64,000 nt of DNA from Streptomyces sclerotialus. GTDB lineage: Bacteria; Actinomycetota; Actinomycetes; Streptomycetales; Streptomycetaceae. Position 1 is the stretch's first letter, and every line of letters starts with the position of its first letter. Below are positions 8,122 to 15,254 of the stretch, piece after piece. The stretch is from assembly GCF_040907265.1 (NCBI RefSeq), contig NZ_JBFOHP010000002.1:3310501-3374500 (forward strand). Reading direction: 5' to 3'. The translations under genes and the position numbers were made by a program. The notes below the pieces were generated by a model. That model saw only the letters and a program-made list of their open reading frames with translations. It did no database searches and had not been told where the DNA came from.

Positions 8122-8875
8122 CCCAGCTGCCCCTTCCCCGGTGTCCCGGCTGTGCTGTTCCGCCTCGCCGTACGGTACGTGCTCACGGCCCGGACGTGGC
8201 AACTCTGGCACATCTTCGCAGGCCCGCGACGCGAGGGTCCATGAAGGCAGGTTCCGTCACCGACCGGCGCGAAGTTCCTGGTTCGCCCCGCCCCGTCCTG
8301 GACCTCCGAAGAGAGCGTATTGCCACCTTTCTCAAGCACTGTGCGTTACGGCACGTACCGTGCGCTTGACGCCACTTGACGCCGCGCGGCCGTCCGTACG
8401 GGCGTTCCGCCCTGGTGTTCGGCGTTACCGGACCGGCCCGCACGGGCCGTGACGTGGGTACACGGTGCCAGGGCCCCGGCCGCACCGCGCCCGCCTTTCG
8501 GGGGGCTCACACGTTTGGGGGCGGTCCGTCGATCGGGCGTCCGAGCGGGCCGTCGCCGCCGCGCCGTCCGCCGCGGGCGTAACGGACCGTCATACACAGG
8601 CCCCGCCTTGCACTTGGCTGCCACACCGGACCGCACCTCCGGGAAACCAGGAGAGAAGTCCAGGTGGCGGCCCTGGAAACACTCCGGAGCGGCGCCCCCC
8701 GTCGGCCGGCAACTCCCGGCGGCCCGGCGACGGTTACCGGCGCCGGCAGCGCGGCGACGGCCACCCGACACGCCACCGGCGGACCACAATCAGCCGCCCG
8801 GCGCCCCTGCGCGGCTATCCATGAGGCGAGATGTCCGTCTCACCCAACTTTCAGCCGATCGTAAGGAATCCGCTC
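8122..8875. other. 754-bp gene-free region between the molybdoenzyme operon and the inhibitor gene
   Basis: No frame here has a credible start, codon pattern or recognisable product. It must hold the divergent promoters of the FAD-subunit operon and the inhibitor gene. A relatively AT-rich patch at about 8310-8370 contains an imperfect inverted repeat (TCAAGC at 8332-8337, GCTTGA at 8364-8369, with smaller ACGG/CCGT arms inside), the best candidate control site. Confidence 0.4.
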
Positions 8876-9328
8876 ATGCCGAAGAACCCGTCCCTGCGCA
8901 AGAGACGCATCCGCGCCGCCCTGCTCTCCGTCGCCGCCGTCGGCCTGCTGCCCCTCACGGCGGCCGCGGCGCCGGCCGCCGCCGGCCCCACGCAGGCGGC
9001 GTCCCGCGAGGCGAGCATCGCCATCCATGCGGGCCAGGGCACCGGCGGCCCGGTGATCGCCCGGGCGACCCTCCGCTGCTTCCCCGTCGGCGGCAGCCAC
9101 CCCCGCCCGCACTCGGCCTGCCGGTCGCTGGCGCGGGTGAACGGCGACTTTCAGAAGCTGCCGCCGTTGAACCGCAACTGTCCGAAGATCCACCGGCCGG
9201 TGACGGTCGTCGCGAAGAGCATCTGGCAGGGCAACGCCACGTTCATCGTCCGCGGCTACCCCAACCTGTGCACCGCCGCCGCGGACAGCGCCGGCATCTT
9301 CGACCTCGGCCGGCGCGCCCACGGCTGA
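8876..9328 (+). CDS. Secreted subtilisin-inhibitor-like (SSI family) protease inhibitor
   Basis: 150 residues. The ATG at 8876 is chosen over one at 8831 because AAGGA (8863-8867) precedes it at 8 bases and a classic signal peptide follows (RKRRIR, then a hydrophobic stretch and an AAAAPAAA cleavage region around residue 36). The mature ~114-residue chain has the SSI layout: four cysteines (68, 82, 102, 132) for the two conserved disulfides, and the reactive loop N-C-P-K-I-H-R-P-V. By alignment with SSI (CPM-VYDPV) the P1 residue is Lys104, which predicts a trypsin-like protease target rather than subtilisin. The C-terminus reads IFDLGRRAHG where the family usually stops near VFAF. Such inhibitors control extracellular proteases during Streptomyces development. 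Confidence 0.88.
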   Translation: MPKNPSLRKRRIRAALLSVAAVGLLPLTAAAAPAAAGPTQAASREASIAIHAGQGTGGPVIARATLRCFPVGGSHPRPHSACRSLARVNGDFQKLPPLNRNCPKIHRPVTVVAKSIWQGNATFIVRGYPNLCTAAADSAGIFDLGRRAHG

Positions 9329-9400
9329 GCCGCAGCGGGCCGCGGTACGCCCGGCCCGCTGCCCGTACGGAGCACCTGTACGGGAACCGCCCGCACGCAG

Positions 9401-9442
9401 GACGCCCGGCCCGCTCTCCTCCGGGGGAGCGGGCCGGGCGTC
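9401..9442. terminator. Bidirectional terminator between the inhibitor and DUF3039 genes
   Basis: A 16-bp perfect inverted repeat (GACGCCCGGCCCGCTC at 9401-9416 and its complement at 9427-9442) lies between two convergent genes, so it can serve both. Confidence 0.85.
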
Positions 9443-9468
9443 ACCGTACCGAGGGGGCGGGCAGCGGC

Positions 9469-9765
9469 TTACTTCTTGCCGCCGTCCTTGCCGCCCTTGT
9501 CCTTGTCGCCACCGGCGCCCATGGACTCGTAGATCTCCTTGCACATGGGGCAGACCGGGTACTTCTTCGGGTCGCGGCCCGGAACCCAGACCTTGCCGCA
9601 GAGCGCGACGACGGGCGTACCGTCCAGCGCGCTCGCCATGATCTTGTCCTTCTGGACGTAATGGGCGAAGCGCTCGTGGTCACCGTCGCCGTTCGACACC
9701 TGTGGCGTCGGCTCCACGAGGGTGCCGGTACCTGCCCCGCGCTCGGGCTCAAGGGGAGTGCTCAT
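9469..9765 (-). CDS. DUF3039 domain-containing protein
   Basis: 98 residues, starting MSTPLEPERG at the ATG at 9765; a TTG nine bases upstream is less likely. The protein is conserved in actinobacteria under DUF3039. Its core reads HERFAHYVQKDKIMASALDG then ALCGKVWVPGRDPKKYPVCP, with cysteines 56, 72 and 75 arranged like a small metal-binding knuckle (CGK...CPMC). The tail is Gly/Lys/Asp-rich (GGDKDKGGKDGGKK). No enzymatic function is known. It is monocistronic here, facing the inhibitor gene across a shared terminator and lying downstream of the yqgE gene. Confidence 0.85.
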   Translation of the reverse strand: MSTPLEPERGAGTGTLVEPTPQVSNGDGDHERFAHYVQKDKIMASALDGTPVVALCGKVWVPGRDPKKYPVCPMCKEIYESMGAGGDKDKGGKDGGKK

Positions 9766-9907
9766 AACTGCCAAGGGTACTCACGCGCGCGCCGTACCGG
9801 GTGCCCCGGCCGGTACCAAGTCGAACAACCGGGCGCGGCCCCCGGGCACCCGCCCCGGCCGGGCCCCGCCCGCTGCCGAAGGACCGCCCCGCCGCCGAAG
9901 GGCCGTC

Positions 9908-10558
9908 TCAGTTCAGCGAAGGGTCGTCCGGGTACGTCGCCACCATCGCGAGTTCGTTGCGCTGCCGGCGGAGGACGGCGCGCCAGAGGTGCTCAGGGGA
10001 CGGGGACGACACGTCGCCCGGTTCGGACTCGACGACGTACCAGGCGCCTTCCGCCAGCTCCTCCTCCAGCTGGCCCGGGCCCCAGCCCGCGTAGCCTGCG
10101 AAGATCCGCAGGGAGCCGAGCTCGGCGGAGAGCAGCTCGGGCGGGGCCTCCAGGTCGACCAGGCCGATCGCGCCGTGGACGCGGCGCCAGCCGATGGGGT
10201 CTCCCCTGTTCGAGCGCAGCCGGGAACTCGGGGAAGGGCCGTCGCCGTCGGTCCCGGCGCCGTCCGCGACCGCGGCGCCCTCGTGCTCGCCCGCCTCGCC
10301 CGGCACCACCGCGACGCCGAGCGCGGAGTCCAGCGAGACCGGTCCGCCCTGGAAGACCACGCCCGGCTCGCCGGCCAGGGCGGCCCAGGGCTGGAGGATG
10401 TCCGCCACACCGACGGGTGTGGGACGGTTCAGGACCACGCCGAGCGAGCCCTCCTCGTCGTGGTCGAGGAGCAGCACGACGGCCCGGTCGAAGTTGGGGT
10501 CGGCGAGCGCCGGGGTCGCGACGAGCAGCCGGCCTGTGAGCGAGGACACCTCGGTCAT
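9908..10558 (-). CDS. YqgE/AlgH family protein
   Basis: 216 residues from the ATG at 10558 (MTEVSSLTGRLLVATP). It matches the YqgE/AlgH (DUF179) family: FDRAVVLLLDHDEEGSLGVV, LNRPTPVGVADILQPWA, VVFQGGPVSLDSALGV and FAGYAGWGPGQLEEELAEGA. A Gly/Asp-rich insertion around residues 92-118 (EHEGAAVADGAGTDGDGPSP) interrupts the fold, as in other actinobacterial members. The family is cytoplasmic and its biochemical role is unresolved; links to envelope regulation rest only on the AlgH name. It diverges from murA. Confidence 0.9.
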   Translation of the reverse strand: MTEVSSLTGRLLVATPALADPNFDRAVVLLLDHDEEGSLGVVLNRPTPVGVADILQPWAALAGEPGVVFQGGPVSLDSALGVAVVPGEAGEHEGAAVADGAGTDGDGPSPSSRLRSNRGDPIGWRRVHGAIGLVDLEAPPELLSAELGSLRIFAGYAGWGPGQLEEELAEGAWYVVESEPGDVSSPSPEHLWRAVLRRQRNELAMVATYPDDPSLN

Positions 10559-10818
10559 GGCGACATGATCCCGCACTTCGGGCCGGTACGGGGAGGCATT
10601 GGCCGCACCTGTATGTGCGCACTCCGGCCGGACGGGACGTACGGCGACCGACCCGGCATCCGGCCCCTCTCTCACATCACGGTCCGTTCCGGCAGATAAA
10701 CGGTACGTGTTGTGACAAAGCTATTACACGCGCGGGGCCTGCTCGACCCTACGGACTACCCCCGTCCCGCCCTTACCATTTCAGCTTGCCCCTGTCCGTC
10801 TCCAGGAACGCGAGATCC

Positions 10819-12156
10819 ATGACCGACGACGTTTTGCTTGTCCACGGCGGCACCCCGCTGGAGGGCGAGATCAAGGTCCGCGGCGCGAAGAACCTCGTGC
10901 CCAAGGCCATGGTCGCCGCGCTGCTCGGCAGCGAGCCGAGCCGGCTGCGCAACGTGCCCGACATCCGCGACGTGCGCGTGGTGCGCGGCCTGCTGCAGCT
11001 GCACGGCGTGACCGTACGACCGGGCGACGAGTCCGGAGAGCTGATCCTCGACCCGTCGCACGTGGAGAGCGCCAACGTCGCGGACATCGACGCGCACGCC
11101 GGGTCCTCGCGCATCCCGATCCTCTTCTGCGGCCCGCTGCTGCACCGCCTCGGGCACGCCTTCATCCCGGGCCTGGGCGGCTGCGACATCGGCGGCCGGC
11201 CGGTCGACTTCCACTTCGACGTGCTGCGCCAGTTCGGCGCGGTCATCGAGAAGCGCGCGGACGGCCAGTACCTGGAGGCCCCGCAGCGGCTGCGAGGCTG
11301 CAAGATCCGGCTGCCGTACCCGTCCGTCGGCTCGACGGAGCAGGTACTGCTGACCGCCGTGCTGGCGGAGGGCGTCACCGAGCTGTCCAACGCCGCGGTG
11401 GAGCCGGAGATCGAGGACCTGATCTGCGTCCTGCAGAAAATGGGCGCGATCATCTCCATGGACACCGACCGGACCATCCGGATCACCGGCGTCGACAAGC
11501 TCGGCGGCTACAACCACCGGGCGCTCCCGGACCGCCTGGAGGCCGCCTCCTGGGCGTCCGCCGCGCTGGCCACCGAGGGCCAGGTCTACGTACGCGGTGC
11601 CTCGCAGCGCGAGATGATGACCTTCCTGAACACCTACCGCCGGGTCGGTGGCGCCTTCGAGGTCGACGACGACGGCATCCGCTTCTGGCACCCGGGCGGC
11701 CCGCTGAGCGCCATCGCGCTGGAGACCGACGTGCACCCCGGTTTCCAGACCGACTGGCAGCAGCCCCTGGTGGTCGCGCTGACCCAGGCGTCCGGCCTGT
11801 CGATCGTCCACGAGACGGTGTACGAGTCCCGGCTCGGCTTCACCTCCGCGCTGAACCAGATGGGCGCGCACATCCAGCTCTACCGCGAGTGCCTGGGCGG
11901 CTCCGCCTGCCGCTTCGGCCAGCGCAACTTCCTGCACTCCGCCGTCGTCAGCGGCCCCACCAAGCTCCAGGGCGCCGACCTGGTCATCCCCGACCTGCGC
12001 GGCGGCTTCTCGTACCTGATCGCGGCGCTGGCGGCACAGGGCACGTCCCGCGTCCACGGCATCGACCTGATCAACCGCGGCTACGAGAACTTCATGGACA
12101 AGCTGGTGTCGCTCGGCGCCAACGTGGAGCTTCCGAACGGCCCGAAGCAGAGCTGA
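10819..12156 (+). CDS. murA: UDP-N-acetylglucosamine 1-carboxyvinyltransferase MurA
   Basis: 445 residues from the ATG at 10819. It catalyses the first committed step of peptidoglycan synthesis, transferring enolpyruvate from PEP to UDP-GlcNAc in the cytoplasm. The N-terminus has the K24-N25 pair (GAKN) that contacts UDP-GlcNAc. Cys122, in the loop LGGCDIGGRPVDF, corresponds to E. coli Cys115, the residue alkylated by fosfomycin, so the enzyme should be fosfomycin-sensitive. The C-terminal lobe (ADLVIPDLRGGFSYLIAALA) is complete. About 260 bases separate it from divergent yqgE. Upstream, an unusually AT-rich patch at about 10700-10735 (TTGTGACAAAGCTATTACAC) is the probable promoter area. A very strong terminator follows. 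Confidence 0.97.
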   Translation: MTDDVLLVHGGTPLEGEIKVRGAKNLVPKAMVAALLGSEPSRLRNVPDIRDVRVVRGLLQLHGVTVRPGDESGELILDPSHVESANVADIDAHAGSSRIPILFCGPLLHRLGHAFIPGLGGCDIGGRPVDFHFDVLRQFGAVIEKRADGQYLEAPQRLRGCKIRLPYPSVGSTEQVLLTAVLAEGVTELSNAAVEPEIEDLICVLQKMGAIISMDTDRTIRITGVDKLGGYNHRALPDRLEAASWASAALATEGQVYVRGASQREMMTFLNTYRRVGGAFEVDDDGIRFWHPGGPLSAIALETDVHPGFQTDWQQPLVVALTQASGLSIVHETVYESRLGFTSALNQMGAHIQLYRECLGGSACRFGQRNFLHSAVVSGPTKLQGADLVIPDLRGGFSYLIAALAAQGTSRVHGIDLINRGYENFMDKLVSLGANVELPNGPKQS

Positions 12157-12216
12157 GCACCTGACGGCCTCGAGCAGGCCTGAACGCCCGACGGCCGCAG
12201 CGCCGACTGTGGGGCC

Positions 12217-12269
12217 GTGAACGCCGAGGGGCGGCCACCCGGTCCGGGTGGCCGCCCCTCGGCGTTCAC
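12217..12269. terminator. Very long perfect palindromic terminator between murA and hupA
   Basis: Two 26-base arms (12217-12242 and 12244-12269) are exact complements with one base between them. It lies just past murA and before the convergent hupA, so it stops transcription from murA. Confidence 0.9.
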
Positions 12270-12381
12270 GTGGCCGTACAGCCGGGCTGACGGCGGTGTT
12301 CGGACCGCACGTCCGTACGTCGTACGAGTCGTACGAACGGCTCCGGCGCCGTGTCCCGTGGCCCGGGACCGTTCGCGTACG

Positions 12382-12419
12382 AGAAAGGCAGCCACCCTGC
12401 GCGGGTGGCTGCCTTTTCT
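12382..12419 (-). terminator. hupA terminator, hairpin with T-tract
   Basis: The 11-bp stem GGCAGCCACCC/GGGTGGCTGCC is flanked by A-rich sequence on one side and T-rich on the other. On the minus strand it reads as a GC hairpin followed by TTTCT, a canonical intrinsic terminator about 50 bases past the hupA stop. Confidence 0.85.
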
Positions 12420-12465
12420 GCGATACCTGGTCCGTGCCCCGTCGTCCCGAAGGCACGGTGCCGGA

Positions 12466-12747
12466 TCACTTGCCCTTGGCGGCTTCCTTGAGCTTGGAGC
12501 CCGCGGAGACCTTCACGCTGTAGCCGGCCGGGATCTGGATCGGGTCGCCGGTCTGCGGGTTGCGCGCGGTGCGAGCGGCACGGTGGGTGCGCTCGAAGGT
12601 GAGGAAGCCGGGGATGGTGACCTTCTCGTCGCCCTTGGCAACGATCTCGCCGACGGTCTCGGCGAAAGCGGCCAGAACGGCGTCGGCGTCCTTGCGGGTC
12701 ACCTCGGCACGGTCGGCCAGAGCGGCCACCAGCTCACTGCGGTTCAT
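12466..12747 (-). CDS. hupA: HU-family nucleoid DNA-binding protein
   Basis: 93 residues, the short HU form without the Lys/Ala-rich tail of HupS. It has the full HU pattern: MNRSELVAALADRAEVTRKD helices, the VTIPGFLTFERTHRAARTAR beta-arm with the RNPQTGDPI turn, and the C-terminal helix (KVSAGSKLKEAAKGK). It binds and bends DNA without strict sequence specificity. The ATG follows GGGAG at about 7 bases. The 342 bases upstream contain no gene and must carry the promoter; a GCGGC/GCCGC hairpin lies in the leader. Position between murA and malic enzyme matches hupA (SCO2950) of S. coelicolor from memory. Confidence 0.95.
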   Translation of the reverse strand: MNRSELVAALADRAEVTRKDADAVLAAFAETVGEIVAKGDEKVTIPGFLTFERTHRAARTARNPQTGDPIQIPAGYSVKVSAGSKLKEAAKGK

Positions 12748-13089
12748 GTATTACTCCCGTGTTCTTCTTGCCAATGGGCGTGCCACGCGGCGGAGCCGCA
12801 TATCAAGCACAGCGAAGCCGATGCTGCCAGGGCCCTCGGACAGTCCCCGGACCCGGGTCTGCTGTTCAGACCCTCGCGCCCGGTAACGCATCCTGCCCCC
12901 ACCTGCGGCGGTAAAGCCAATCCGGCGCCCTGGAGGGTCACACGAAGAGCGCCATCGCCTCGAAAAGGTGACGCTCCGGTGACACTCCGCACCACGTTCC
13001 GGGGCTCGCTCACCGGGTGGCGGCCGGTCCTGCGCTGCCCGACACCCTATGGGGGCCCCGGTGGCACGGTGACGCGCGACGCGCCGTAC
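12748..13089 (-). promoter_or_regulatory. hupA upstream region (342 bp, no gene)
   Basis: The only frame of note (89 codons, 12744-13013) runs into the hupA ATG and looks like leader sequence, not a protein. The minus strand around 12800-12820 reads GTGCTTGATATGCGGCTCC, an AT-rich spot that could hold a -10 or -35 element. No consensus promoter can be named with confidence. Confidence 0.35.
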
Positions 13090-14523
13090 TCAGGCGGTGG
13101 TGGTCGCCGTCACAGCCGCACCGGCGGCCTGAGCGGCGTCCCGGACGGCTCCGGCGACCGCGCCGGCCACCTTGTCGTTGAAGACGCTGGGGATGATGTA
13201 GTTCGCGTTCAGCTCGTCCTCCAGGACGACGTCCGCGAGCGCACCGGCCGCGGCCAGCATCATCTCCTCGTTGACCGTACGCGACTGCGCGTCCAGCAGG
13301 CCGCGGAAGACACCCGGGAAGACCAGCACGTTGTTGATCTGGTTCGGGAAGTCCGAGCGGCCCGTGGCCACGACGGCGGCGGTCTGCCGGGCCTCGGCCG
13401 GGTCGACCTCCGGGTCGGGGTTGGCGAGTGCGAAGACGATCGCGCCGTCGGCCATCCGGGACACGTCCTCGGCGGCCAGTACGTTCGGGGCGGAGACGCC
13501 GATGAACACGTCAGCGCCGACCACGGCCTGCTTGAGCGTGCCGGTGACGCCTTCGGGGTTGGTGTTGTCGGCGATCCAGCGCAGCGCCGAGTCGGGGTCG
13601 GCGGAGACCAGGTCGTCGCGGCCCGCGTGCACCACGCCGTGGATGTCGGCGACGACGGCGTGCTTGACGCCGGCGGCGAGCAGCAGCTTGAGGATGGCCG
13701 TACCGGCGGCGCCCGCGCCGGACATCACCACGCGCACGTCGCCGATGGCCTTGCCGACCACGCGCAGCGCGTTGGTCAGGGCCGCGAGCACCACGATGGC
13801 GGTGCCGTGCTGGTCGTCGTGGAAGACCGGGATGTCCAGGGCCTCGCGCAGCCGGGCCTCGATCTCGAAGCAGCGGGGCGCGGAGATGTCCTCCAGGTTG
13901 ATGCCCGCGAAGCCTGGGGCGATGGCCTTGACGATCTCCACGATGGCGTCGGAGTCCTGGGTGTCCAGGCAGATCGGCCAGGCGTCGATGCCCGCGAAGC
14001 GCTTGAAGAGGGCCGCCTTGCCCTCCATGACGGGCAGCGCGGCCTTGGGGCCGATGTTGCCCAGGCCGAGCACGGCGGAGCCGTCGGTGACCACCGCGAC
14101 GCTGTTGCGCTTGATGGTCAGGCGGCGGGCGTCCTCGGGGTTGTCGGCGATGGCCTGGCAGACCCGGGCGACACCGGGCGTGTAGACCATCGACAGGTCG
14201 TCACGGTTGCGGATCGGGTGCTTCGACGACATCTCGATCTTGCCGCCGAGGTGCATCAGGAACGTACGGTCGGAGACCTTGCCGAGCGACACGCCCTCGA
14301 TCTCGCGCAGCTTCTGGACGATCTCGTCCGCGTGCGAGGTGGACGTCGCGGCGATGGTGACGTCGATCCGGAGTTTCTCGTGGCCGGAAGCGGTCACGTC
14401 GAGGCCGGTGACCGACCCGCCGGAGGACTCCACGGCCGTGGTGAGCTGGCTGACGGCGGTGCCGCTCGCGGGAACTTCCAGTCGCACCGTCATCGAATAC
14501 GAGACGCTAGGCGCCGTTGCCAT
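13090..14523 (-). CDS. NAD(P)-dependent malic enzyme with N-terminal ACT-like domain
   Basis: 477 residues. Residues ~1-85 resemble an ACT regulatory domain (MTVRLEVPASGTAVSQLTTA ... SGHEKLRIDVTIAA). The rest is malic enzyme, which oxidatively decarboxylates L-malate to pyruvate and CO2. Visible motifs are VYTPGVARVCQAIADNPEDA, TDGSAVLGLGNIGPKAALPV, the metal/substrate region FHDDQHGTAIVVLAALTNAL, and the Rossmann nucleotide motif VVMSGAGAAGTAILKLLLAA. AGAGGA sits 8 bases before the ATG. At 477 residues it is the short bacterial form plus the ACT domain, without a phosphotransacetylase tail. The cofactor preference (NAD or NADP) cannot be read reliably. It is monocistronic, between the cold-shock gene (divergent) and hupA. 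Confidence 0.93.
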   Translation of the reverse strand: MATAPSVSYSMTVRLEVPASGTAVSQLTTAVESSGGSVTGLDVTASGHEKLRIDVTIAATSTSHADEIVQKLREIEGVSLGKVSDRTFLMHLGGKIEMSSKHPIRNRDDLSMVYTPGVARVCQAIADNPEDARRLTIKRNSVAVVTDGSAVLGLGNIGPKAALPVMEGKAALFKRFAGIDAWPICLDTQDSDAIVEIVKAIAPGFAGINLEDISAPRCFEIEARLREALDIPVFHDDQHGTAIVVLAALTNALRVVGKAIGDVRVVMSGAGAAGTAILKLLLAAGVKHAVVADIHGVVHAGRDDLVSADPDSALRWIADNTNPEGVTGTLKQAVVGADVFIGVSAPNVLAAEDVSRMADGAIVFALANPDPEVDPAEARQTAAVVATGRSDFPNQINNVLVFPGVFRGLLDAQSRTVNEEMMLAAAGALADVVLEDELNANYIIPSVFNDKVAGAVAGAVRDAAQAAGAAVTATTTA

Positions 14524-14746
14524 GGCCGACTTCCTCTGCTTTCCCTTGTTTCCCTATGCGCTGCCCCAGGAGCCTGAATCTCCTGCGCATTGTCCGATCG
14601 TCCCACCTACCAGCCGGTACACGGTAACCAGCCACAAGTTTCGGAAAGACTCTTCCACGATACGAGAGCTAGTCAGCTCGGCGGAACCCCCCACTCCTTC
14701 GCGCGAAAAACAGCCTTAATAGGGAGGAAATCTGGCGTACCGCCCT

Positions 14747-14752
14747 TAGGAT
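14747..14752 (+). promoter_or_regulatory. Possible -10 element of the cold-shock gene
   Basis: TAGGAT matches the HrdB-type -10 consensus and lies 40 bases before the start codon. No good TTGAC-like -35 is seen at 17-18 bases, so this is tentative. Confidence 0.3.
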
Positions 14753-14792
14753 CTGGCCCGCAGCACCCCAAAGACACGCAAGGACGGGCGAT

Positions 14793-14999
14793 ATGGCTCA
14801 GGGCACCGTGAAGTGGTTCAACTCCGAGAAGGGTTACGGATTCATCGCACAGGAGGACGGCGGGCCGGACGTCTTCGTCCACTACAGCTCTATCAGCGGC
14901 GACGGCTTCCGCAATCTGGAGGACACCCAGCGGGTGGAATTCGAGATCGCCCAGGGCCGCAAGGGGCCGCAAGCGGAACAGGTCCGCGTCATCGGCTGA
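14793..14999 (+). CDS. Cold-shock domain protein
   Basis: 68 residues, a single OB-fold cold-shock domain with both nucleic-acid-binding motifs: RNP1 KGYGFIAQ and RNP2 DVFVHYSSI. It begins [18 protein letters not shown], exactly as in CspA-type RNA chaperones. It binds single-stranded RNA/DNA in the cytoplasm and helps translation at low temperature or in general growth. The ATG at 14793 follows AAGGACGGGCGAT. The 269 bases between it and malic enzyme carry a TAGGAT at 14747-14752 that fits a Streptomyces vegetative -10 box, although the -35 is poor. About 255 gene-free bases follow before the helicase stop. Confidence 0.96.
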   Translation: MAQGTVKWFNSEKGYGFIAQEDGGPDVFVHYSSISGDGFRNLEDTQRVEFEIAQGRKGPQAEQVRVIG

Positions 15000-15254
15000 C
15001 CCTGTCGGCCGAACCGGTGACACGGACCTGTCCGTGACGTCTCGAAGAAGAGGCTTCGAAGGAGTTGAGGTGGCACCGACCCGCCATGCTCGCCTCGCGG
15101 CAAGTGGTCGCTCGCAGCGACTATGGTTGGGCCCGGGGGCTTGGATCGGGCCGGTGCCATCTACAGGCTAACAAACCCTCCCCGTAAGCGAATCCCGTCG
15201 CGAGAGATGTCTGGAGTCGCCCTGTCGAGGGGCGGCCCGGCCCCCGCGGACCGC

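Noticed and set aside
9775..9907. Possible small gene between DUF3039 and yqgE
   Set aside because: Only Pro/Arg/Gly-rich frames without start sites or conservation-like pattern.
12744..13013. 89-codon frame running into the hupA start codon
   Set aside because: No ribosome binding site or recognisable product, and it occupies the hupA leader; treated as untranslated sequence.
15000..15254. Possible small RNA or gene after the cold-shock gene
   Set aside because: No hairpin with U-run and no credible coding frame could be supported in these 255 bases.
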